Assembly (NCBI GenBank): GCA_019637675.1
Contig: JAHBVE010000001.1
Location: 124,001 to 188,000 of the forward strand
Length of the DNA: 64,000 bases
DNA from: Anaerolineales bacterium
GTDB lineage: Bacteria > Chloroflexota > Anaerolineae > Anaerolineales > UBA11579
Reading direction: 5' to 3'
A program made the position numbers and the translations under genes. The stretch's first letter is position 1. Every line of letters begins with the position of its first letter. Shown piece after piece: positions 58,067-64,000 of the stretch. The notes beneath the pieces were generated by a model. The model was not told the origin of the DNA. It searched no databases and saw only the letters and a program-made list of their open reading frames with translations.

Positions 58067-60250
58067 TTACACGAAGCGTTCGCGGATCTCGGAGCTTACA
58101 TAGTCCAGCAGCGCCACGGTGATGGCGATCAGCCAGACCGCAATGCCCACCGCCTCGTACTGGTACAGGCGGATCCATTGCAGCAGGATGAAACCGATAC
58201 CGCCGCCGCCCACGAAACCCAGCAGGGTGGACATGCGCACGTTGATGTCCCAGCGGTAGACCGTGAACGAGATCACCGGCGGCAGGATCTGCGGCACGAC
58301 CGCATACACAATGCTCTGCAGACGGTTGGCGCCTACGGCGTCCAACGCCTCCAGCGGGCCGGGGTCGATGCTCTCGATCGCTTCGGAGTACAGCTTGGCC
58401 AGCGAGGCGATGGTGTGCAGGGTCAGCGCCAGCGTGCCGGCGAACGGCCCCAGGCCCACCCAGATGGCGGCGATGATGGCGTAGATGAGTGCCTCCACCG
58501 AGCGCACCACGTTGAGGATCGTGCGGATGACGGCATACAGCATCAGGCCGATCGGCACGCGCCGCGTGCTGCGTTTGCGGTACAGGTACAGCAGCGTGAT
58601 CGCGGCGGCCAATACTGCGCCGATCCAGCCGTAGAGCTCTTCATTGATGGCGGCTACTTCAGCGCCCAGCACGATCGCTCGCACGCCACGGCTGAAGCCC
58701 AGGCCCATCTGGTAACCGGGGAAGCCCGCCAGCAGCGCCAGCAGCCCGGCGGCGGCCCAGTAGCCGCCGTCCTTGCCCATGCGGCTGAGCAGGGCTTCGC
58801 TCAGGCGGCCGCCCAGCTGCAGGCCCAGATAGCCCAGGCCCAGCACGGCGATCATGCCCACCAGGAAGATCTGCACGGGCGCTTGTTCCAGGCCGCCCAG
58901 GCGGTCAGACACAAAATCGGTCACCCGCAGGCCGGCCCAGCCGCCTGCCAGCAAACCGAGCACGTTGCCTACGATGCGCTCCGGGGCGCTCATGATCGGC
59001 GCCATCAGGTTCTTTGCCGCCAAGAAGGAGAGTGGGAAGGCGGCCACAATGCCGAAGAAGGTCGCCATCAGACCGATCATGATGGTTTCCAGCAGGCCGA
59101 TCAGGGCCAGCTGCATTTCATTGCTCAGCCGGCCGCCGAAGACTTGCACGCTCTCCTGGCGGATGATCAGCGAGTGCACCTGCGCGCCGGTGGCCGTCTC
59201 GGGGGAGATGACCGCATCCGGAATATTGAGCTTGGTCTCGAACTCACCGTTCTCGTCAATGATGATGGTGGTCTCGCCCATGCCGCGCGGCGTGAACGGG
59301 TTGCCGATGGGGTTGGCCCAGCGGATCAGCACTTCCTGCCCGGGCACAAAGTTGCCGCCCGTGATGGTCAATTCGGTGCCCAGGATCAGGCCCCCCGTCA
59401 CCGGGCGAGAGCTGAGCTCGCCACAGGTGGGCGTGGCGCTCACCCAGGGATCATCATCCAGCACGGGGTTGGATGGCGGCGCGGCGGCTTCATCCGTACA
59501 CGGCGCCTGGATGCGTTGCACAACTTCGAAGACTTCCTGATCGTAGGCGAAAGCTGCCCGCCACGGCCACAGGATGCGCGGCAGCAAAATGCCCACATCC
59601 TGATATTCACGGATGGCCTTCGGCATGTCCACGCCGGTCAGGTTGTAGCCCAGGGCGAACACGAGCAGACAGGCGATCACGATGGCGCCGGCCATGGTGG
59701 GGAAGCGCTTGCTGCCGTCTCGATTGAGGGGGAGCTGCTTGGTATTGCCAACCCGGGCGGCGTCGCCCACTTGCCACAGCCACAGCGCCGCCAGCGCCCC
59801 GCCAGAATACAACGCCGTGCCGGCGTGGATCTGGCTCAGCTGCTCTGCGCTGACCACCGTGGCCAGAATGTCATCGCCAACCCAGACCATCAGCACAAAG
59901 AAGACGATCACCACGCCATACATGGTGAAGGTTTCAGCCAGCGGGTCTTTGAGCACAAAGCGGGTCAGCAGGTGGCGCATCGCCAGCAGGAACAAGAGCA
60001 ACGCCGCGCAGGCCAGCACGATGCGGAAGTACACGCTGGTGGCCATCGCATATTCAGGGAAGCGGGCGCGCTGTGCCACCGTCCACATGCTGAGCCCGAA
60101 GAGGGTCAGCACGGTCAGCAGCAGGCTGATGCCGCGGCTGCGTGCCCCGGCTACGAACTGGCCCAGACCGGGCACGATCAGCGAGAGCACCGCGTGCAGC
60201 AGGCTGCCGCGCGGGTTCTCCGTCAGTTGGGTGTTCTTGGTCTCAGCCAT
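58067..60250 (-). CDS. phnE: Phosphonate-type ABC transporter permease, enlarged (PhnE-like)
   Basis: This is a 727-residue permease; usual PhnE proteins are about 260-300. The PhnE core is split. ETIMIGLMATFFGIVAAFPLSFLAAKNLM is near 390-420, and the rest (NVVRSVEALIYAIIAAIWVGLGPFAGTLALTLHTIASLAKLYSEAIESIDPGPLEALDAVGANRLQ...) begins near 575. About 155 residues of extra transmembrane sequence lie between. The first 375 residues are an added domain with about six helices and an extracytoplasmic beta section reading LTITGGNFVPGQEVLIRWANP. The start overlaps the phnC stop (TAATG). Confidence 0.85.
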   Translation of the reverse strand: MAETKNTQLTENPRGSLLHAVLSLIVPGLGQFVAGARSRGISLLLTVLTLFGLSMWTVAQRARFPEYAMATSVYFRIVLACAALLLFLLAMRHLLTRFVLKDPLAETFTMYGVVIVFFVLMVWVGDDILATVVSAEQLSQIHAGTALYSGGALAALWLWQVGDAARVGNTKQLPLNRDGSKRFPTMAGAIVIACLLVFALGYNLTGVDMPKAIREYQDVGILLPRILWPWRAAFAYDQEVFEVVQRIQAPCTDEAAAPPSNPVLDDDPWVSATPTCGELSSRPVTGGLILGTELTITGGNFVPGQEVLIRWANPIGNPFTPRGMGETTIIIDENGEFETKLNIPDAVISPETATGAQVHSLIIRQESVQVFGGRLSNEMQLALIGLLETIMIGLMATFFGIVAAFPLSFLAAKNLMAPIMSAPERIVGNVLGLLAGGWAGLRVTDFVSDRLGGLEQAPVQIFLVGMIAVLGLGYLGLQLGGRLSEALLSRMGKDGGYWAAAGLLALLAGFPGYQMGLGFSRGVRAIVLGAEVAAINEELYGWIGAVLAAAITLLYLYRKRSTRRVPIGLMLYAVIRTILNVVRSVEALIYAIIAAIWVGLGPFAGTLALTLHTIASLAKLYSEAIESIDPGPLEALDAVGANRLQSIVYAVVPQILPPVISFTVYRWDINVRMSTLLGFVGGGGIGFILLQWIRLYQYEAVGIAVWLIAITVALLDYVSSEIRERFV

Positions 60251-61017
60251 TATTGGCCACCCATGCGCACGGCATCTTCGCCGTAGATCTCGCGGAAGCG
60301 TTCATCGCTCATCTTGGCGATGTCATCTTTGGAGCCTTCGAAGACCACTTTGCCATCCCGCAGGCCGATCACGCGCTCACAGTAGCGCTGCACCAGGTCG
60401 AGGTAGTGCAGGCTGCACAGCACGGTGATGTTGTCTTCCGTATTCAGTTTTTCAAGGTAGCCAAGAATGGAGTGAGCCAATACGGGGTCAAGGCTGGCCA
60501 CCGGCTCGTCGGCCAGGATCATTTTGGGTTCTTGCATCAGCGCTCGGGCAATGCCCACGCGCTGCTGCTGGCCGCCGGAAAGCTCGTCGGCCCGGTTGTG
60601 CGCCTTTTCAGGGATGCCGACCCGTTCGAGCGCCCGCACCGCCATCTGGCGGTCCTGGCGGCTGAAGCGGTTGGCCAGCGCCCAGCTCGGCGGCGTGTAG
60701 CCGAGCCGGCCCGAGAGCACATTCGTGAGCACGCTGGAGCGCTTGACCAGGTTGAATTGTTGGAACACCATGCCGATCTCGCGGCGCACGGTGCGCAACT
60801 CACCCTGGGGCAGGTGGGTGATGTCTTTGCCGTTCCATATGATGCGTCCTGAGGTGGGTTCCAGGAGACGGTTGATACATCGCAGCAAGGTGGACTTGCC
60901 AGACCCGCTCAGGCCGATAACGCCCAGGAACTCGCCGTCTTTGACTTCAAAACTCACGTCCCGCAGCGCTACGGTGCCATCCGGGTAGACCATGGTAAGG
61001 TGTTCGACAGTAAGCAT
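60250..61017 (-). CDS. phnC: Phosphonate-type ABC transporter ATP-binding protein
   Basis: This 255-residue ATPase has Walker [18 protein letters not shown], the signature [16 protein letters not shown], Walker [15 protein letters not shown] and the switch histidine in [10 protein letters not shown]. The sequence around [25 protein letters not shown] is typical of PhnC. It powers uptake of phosphonate or a related phosphorus oxyanion together with PhnE and PhnD. Confidence 0.95.
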   Translation of the reverse strand: MLTVEHLTMVYPDGTVALRDVSFEVKDGEFLGVIGLSGSGKSTLLRCINRLLEPTSGRIIWNGKDITHLPQGELRTVRREIGMVFQQFNLVKRSSVLTNVLSGRLGYTPPSWALANRFSRQDRQMAVRALERVGIPEKAHNRADELSGGQQQRVGIARALMQEPKMILADEPVASLDPVLAHSILGYLEKLNTEDNITVLCSLHYLDLVQRYCERVIGLRDGKVVFEGSKDDIAKMSDERFREIYGEDAVRMGGQ

Positions 61018-61060
61018 AGCGATTATTGTAAATGGATTCTGCGCCCCTCAGAATAAGAAA

Positions 61061-61107
61061 AAAAGCGGGAAGGTGGCGCCTGACGGCGCCAGCACTTCCC
61101 GCTTTTT
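61061..61107 (-). terminator. Intrinsic terminator inside the phnDCE operon
   Basis: AAAAGCGGGAAG pairs with CTTCCCGCTTTT (61061-61072 and 61095-61106), with an inner TGGCGCC-TGAC-GGCGCCA stem. On the minus strand a T-run follows. It lies between phnD and phnC, so most transcripts would stop after phnD. Confidence 0.92.
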
Positions 61108-61142
61108 TGTGTGCTAGCTAAAGCTGCGCAGCGAAAGACTGA

Positions 61143-62126
61143 CTAGCAGTCCTCGCTGATGCGGCCAGCGTCGCTGATGCACATGCCGGCAGCTTCGAGC
61201 TGCTGGCGGAAGCCATCGTAGAAGCTGTCTTCCGTGGTGGCCAGGCCGCTCCAGCTGTACAGCTGGTTCAGCTGAGCCAAGCCCTCATCGCTGTCGTTCA
61301 GAGCCAGCAAAGCGTCGATGATGGCGTCCATCACCTCGGCGGGCATGTTCACGTCAAAGCTGATCGTGTCGTTGGGGATCGGGGCGCTCTCGGTGAGCAC
61401 GGTGACCACTTCGTTCACGTCAGGGTAAGCCTCAGCTACGTTGGTGCGGGCGTCCGTGAAGCTGGAGCCGGCATCGCAGTCGCCGTTGTACACGCTGATG
61501 ATCACACCATCGTGACCGCCAGCATCCACGATCGTCATCTCAGCCTCGGGGTCAATGCCCTCAGCCTTGATGGCGATGGAAGGCAGAACCCAGCCGGAGG
61601 TGGAGGTGGGGTCGGGGCGGCAGAAGGTGGTGCCGACCAGGTCAGCCAGGCTGGTGATGCCGGTTTCCGGGCGGGTCACGATCTGGCCGGTGTAGAAGGT
61701 GCTGCCGAAGCGCATGGACACCAGACCAACCTCGGCGCAGCCGCGCTGCTTGGCTACGATGTAGTTGAAGGTGTTCAGAGCGCCCATCTGGGCCTCACCG
61801 CTGCACATGGCCTCAACGGCTGCAGTGAAGTCGGTGGAGATCACAGGCTCGATCACGTAGCCAGTGGCCTCTTCGACCGCGGCTGCAATGCCACCCGCAC
61901 CGCTCAACACGGCGTCAGTGTCCTGCGAGGGGACCAGCACCCAAACGATCGGGTTGTCCGCAGTGCCGTACGGATAAGGCTCCGCAGTGGGCTCAGGGAC
62001 GTCGGTGGGGGCTGCGGTTGGGGCCGGGGCCGAAGTGGGCTCCGGAGCAGCGCCGCCACCACATGCCGCCAAGAGCAGTGACAAGATCACTACCAGGGCG
62101 AGCACGGGAAAGAAACGATTCTTCAT
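61143..62126 (-). CDS. phnD: Phosphonate-type ABC transporter substrate-binding lipoprotein
   Basis: This 327-residue protein has a lipoprotein signal ending LLLAACGGG, a Pro/Thr linker, and the PhnD fold: ADNPIVWVLVPSQDTDAVLSGAGGIAAAVEEATGYVIEPVISTDFTAAVEAMCSGEAQMGALNTFNYIVA, ITSLADLVGTTFCRPDPTSTSGWVLPSIAIK and VTVLTESAPIPNDTISF. Six Cys are present in the mature part. The ligand (phosphonate, phosphite or phosphate ester) cannot be told. No C-P lyase genes are in the window. Confidence 0.92.
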   Translation of the reverse strand: MKNRFFPVLALVVILSLLLAACGGGAAPEPTSAPAPTAAPTDVPEPTAEPYPYGTADNPIVWVLVPSQDTDAVLSGAGGIAAAVEEATGYVIEPVISTDFTAAVEAMCSGEAQMGALNTFNYIVAKQRGCAEVGLVSMRFGSTFYTGQIVTRPETGITSLADLVGTTFCRPDPTSTSGWVLPSIAIKAEGIDPEAEMTIVDAGGHDGVIISVYNGDCDAGSSFTDARTNVAEAYPDVNEVVTVLTESAPIPNDTISFDVNMPAEVMDAIIDALLALNDSDEGLAQLNQLYSWSGLATTEDSFYDGFRQQLEAAGMCISDAGRISEDC

Positions 62127-62256
62127 GGCTCTTCTCCTTGTGGGGTTTCACGGCACCTAGGCCGTGTCGGACGAATCATAACACCTGTATATGGCAGCAC
62201 CTTAAAATTTCTTTCTACAGGTGGGGTTGTCAAATTTGTTAATCTTTTCGGCCCAG

Positions 62257-62262
62257 TAGAAT
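62257..62262 (+). promoter_or_regulatory. -10 box of folC, deciding the start codon
   Basis: TAGAAT overlaps an in-frame ATG at 62261 and ends 7 bases before a second ATG at 62270. Since the transcript should begin near 62269, the second ATG is the likely start. Confidence 0.55.
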
Positions 62263-62269
62263 GGGCCGT

Positions 62270-63568
62270 ATGCCCACCCCCAGCCTGCCTGATTACCTGG
62301 CCAGCCTGCCCAACCTGGCGGCTCGCGACCAGAACCGCATGACCGCGGCTGACTTCCAGCTGGCCCGCCTGCGGCGCCTGCTGGCCGCCGCCGGCGACCC
62401 GCAGCAGGCGTACCCCAGCCTGCACGTGGCCGGCACCAACGGCAAAGGCTCGGTGTGTGCGCTGTGCGCGGCGGCCCTGCAGGCCGCGGGCTACCGCGTC
62501 GGGCGCTTCACCTCGCCGCACATCCGGGGAGATCTGTACAGCATCGTGGTGGATGGCCAGCCCGCGCCCGCGGCCCAGCTGCAAGCCGTGTTCGAGCAGC
62601 TGTATCCTTTGCTGCAAGAGCAGGAGGGCTGGACCCATTTTGAGGTTGTTGCGGCGGTGATGTTCACGCACTTCGCCCGCGCCGCGGTGGATGTGGCCGT
62701 GATCGAGGTTGGCCTGGGCGGCGGCGACGATGCCACCAACGTTCTGCTGCCGCGGGTCAGCGTGATCACTCCGATCGACTTTGACCATGTCGCCATCCTC
62801 GGCCCAACCCTGGCCGAGATCGCCGCGCACAAGGCCGGCATCATCAAGCCCGGCGTGCCAGTGGTGAGCGCGCCGCAGAATGCAGAGGCGGCCGCCGTGA
62901 TCGCGGCGCAGGCCGCCACTCTGGGTGCGCCGCTCACGCGGGTGGGGCAGGAGTGGGAAGCTGAGCTGCTGCAAGCTGACCTCAGCGGCCAGCGCCTGCG
63001 CGTGCGCCGCACGGGCGGCGAATGGGTTGAGTTAGAGATTCGCCTGCTGGGCGCGCACCAGATTGACAACGCCGCCACCGCATACGCCGCCCTGCACGCG
63101 CTGAACGAAGGCGGCTTGCCCGTCAGCGCCGAGGCGATCGCGGCCGGCTTCGCCGCCGCCCGCTGGCCCGGCCGCTTCGAAGTATTCGCCGGCCCGCCTA
63201 CGACCATTCTCGACGGTGCGCACAGCCCGGCCGCGGCCCGCGCTCTGCGCGCCGCGCTGGACGCATATTTCCCCGACGCACCGGTAGTGCTCGTGCTGGG
63301 CGTCTCCGCCGACAAAGACTTGGCGGGTCTGCTCGAGCCGCTCTTGCCGCGCATCCGCCGGGCCATCGCCACCCAATCGGCCCAGCCGCGCGCCATGCCG
63401 GTGGCTCAACTGGCCGGGGAGCTGGCCGCACTCGGCCTGCCGGCCGCGGCCGAGCCGCAGCCGGCGGCCGCCGTGGCCGCGGCGCAAGCAGCCTGCCCGC
63501 CGGGCGGGCTGGTGCTGGTCGCGGGGTCGGTGTTTTTGGTGGATGAGGCTTTGATAAAGGGCTCTTAA
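62270..63568 (+). CDS. folC: Bifunctional dihydrofolate/folylpolyglutamate synthase
   Basis: This 432-residue Mur-ligase-like enzyme has the P-loop HVAGTNGKGSVCALCAAAL, FTSPHIRGDLYSIVVDG, VAVIEVGLGGGDDATNVL, ITPIDFDHVAILGPTLAEIAAHKAGIIKPGVPVV and DGAHSPAAARALRAAL. It adds glutamate to dihydropteroate or to folates. ATG 62270 is preferred from the promoter. Length is normal. Confidence 0.94.
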   Translation: MPTPSLPDYLASLPNLAARDQNRMTAADFQLARLRRLLAAAGDPQQAYPSLHVAGTNGKGSVCALCAAALQAAGYRVGRFTSPHIRGDLYSIVVDGQPAPAAQLQAVFEQLYPLLQEQEGWTHFEVVAAVMFTHFARAAVDVAVIEVGLGGGDDATNVLLPRVSVITPIDFDHVAILGPTLAEIAAHKAGIIKPGVPVVSAPQNAEAAAVIAAQAATLGAPLTRVGQEWEAELLQADLSGQRLRVRRTGGEWVELEIRLLGAHQIDNAATAYAALHALNEGGLPVSAEAIAAGFAAARWPGRFEVFAGPPTTILDGAHSPAAARALRAALDAYFPDAPVVLVLGVSADKDLAGLLEPLLPRIRRAIATQSAQPRAMPVAQLAGELAALGLPAAAEPQPAAAVAAAQAACPPGGLVLVAGSVFLVDEALIKGS

Positions 63569-63593
63569 TCTAAGATGCAGATTTACAGCAGGA

Positions 63594-63617
63594 ACCAAAA
63601 ATGCCCCGTAAGGGGCG
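63594..63617 (-). terminator. Likely terminator of the minus-strand gene at the right edge
   Basis: On the minus strand GCCCC-TTAC-GGGGC is followed by ATTTTTGG. It lies about 100 bases after the protease stop codon. The 150 bases between folC and that gene hold nothing else recognisable and are more AT-rich. Confidence 0.6.
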
Positions 63618-63719
63618 GGAAAACTCTGTTTGAAAATACGTGTTCGCTTGTAAAAATAAGGAGAATCGAAATCGTACCAGTAGAGATTCAGTGTGAGCAG
63701 GCAAGTGATAGATATATTT

Positions 63720-64000
63720 CTAACTATCTTTAACTACAGTAGACAATATCTCATCAATGACTTGGGCTTTCCATACTATTCCAAGTTGTGCCGCAAGCTC
63801 ATCTGTCCTTTCAATGATTCTGCCAGAATAAATACCTAAAAACTGATCACCCTGACCAAGCCAATCATCGGCAGCAAGTTTCTTCGGATCCTTCATATAG
63901 ATGCCGGTAAAGCGAACAAACACAGGCGCCCCCGACATGCCCTCCCTTGTAGCGGTGTCAATTAGGCATTTAGGGAGGCCATCAAGATTTGCGGTGGGCT
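63720..64000 (-). CDS. Trypsin-like serine protease, N-terminus cut by window edge
   Basis: The frame is open from the right edge to TAA at 63720. It includes IDTATREGMSGAPVFVRF, in which GMSGAPV matches the GxSGxP catalytic-serine motif of trypsin-like/HtrA-like proteases, then GDQFLGIYSGRIIERTDELAAQLGIVWKAQVIDEIL. An ATG at 63938 lies inside this motif, so it cannot be the start. Base composition is lower in GC than the rest, and the sequence resembles stand-alone trypsin-like domains of defence or stress proteins, but this is only suggestive. Confidence 0.65.
   Translation of the reverse strand, partial: PTANLDGLPKCLIDTATREGMSGAPVFVRFTGIYMKDPKKLAADDWLGQGDQFLGIYSGRIIERTDELAAQLGIVWKAQVIDEILSTVVKDS

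Overview
The window reads as a high-GC chromosomal segment of a Chloroflexota bacterium, most likely an Anaerolineae-type organism. The grounds are a bacterial isopentenyl phosphate kinase next to a mevalonate kinase, a decaprenyl-phosphate phosphoribosyltransferase-like UbiA protein, many lipoproteins with Pro/Thr-rich linkers, an actinobacteria-like fhaA-fhaB-rodA/pbpA cluster, and the density of small palindromic intergenic repeats. I saw no rRNA, tRNA, transposase, prophage or CRISPR. The lineage call is inference from gene content; no search was run.

Layout. 1-3.5 kb: partial dGTPase and an isoprenoid operon (UbiA, mevalonate kinase, isopentenyl phosphate kinase), with heptanucleotide repeat arrays on both sides. 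3.7-8.1 kb: tlyA, a YjbR-like protein, DUF2071, exonuclease VII, a HIT protein. 8.2-10.8 kb: thiolase, DinB-like protein and 3-hydroxybutyryl-CoA dehydrogenase. 10.8-11.3 kb: first GIY-YIG gene, bracketed by palindromic repeats. 11.3-17.2 kb: lipoprotein, divergent surface metzincin protease, gatB, GNAT, DCC protein. 17.2-27.8 kb: a housekeeping block (GT39, CPBP, rplU-rpmA-rpmE, tdk, hpt, cca, alr, lspA, rluD) framed by two inverted copies of a non-coding element. 27.8-38.7 kb: threonine aldolase, purine nucleoside phosphorylase, membrane sensor, S1-domain protein, FtsK, HigBA, CDP-alcohol transferase, lgt. 39.2-42.5 kb: HNH nuclease, tyrS with an attenuator-like leader, ArsR-VOC regulon. 42.5-47.2 kb: fhaA-fhaB-mtnP-SEDS/PBP fusion. 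47.3-51.2 kb: ETF and acyl-CoA dehydrogenase, split by a second GIY-YIG unit. 51.3-58.0 kb: TPR protein, paired lipoproteins, HIT, YqeY, a PgpH-like HD protein, ybeY. 58-64 kb: PhnDCE transporter, folC, partial serine protease.

How genes work together. Acyl-CoA dehydrogenase and EtfAB, with the thiolase and 3-hydroxybutyryl-CoA dehydrogenase, fit short-chain acyl-CoA metabolism. Mevalonate kinase, IPK and the UbiA enzyme fit isoprenoid and polyprenyl-phosphate supply. LspA and Lgt process the many lipoproteins. The fha/SEDS cluster, FtsK and the PgpH-like protein concern envelope and division.

Main points of interest: (1) a trp-like, ribosome-controlled attenuator before tyrS, with a leader peptide carrying Tyr-Thr-Tyr; (2) two GIY-YIG genes each bracketed by inverted palindromic repeats, one lying between an acyl-CoA dehydrogenase and its ETF genes; (3) repeats whose stem sequences covary while the loop stays constant; (4) a RodA-type SEDS protein fused to a transpeptidase-like domain that has lost its catalytic Ser and Lys; (5) -10 boxes lying 6-10 bases before many start codons, which suggests widespread leaderless mRNAs; (6) a non-coding element in two inverted copies 9.3 kb apart.
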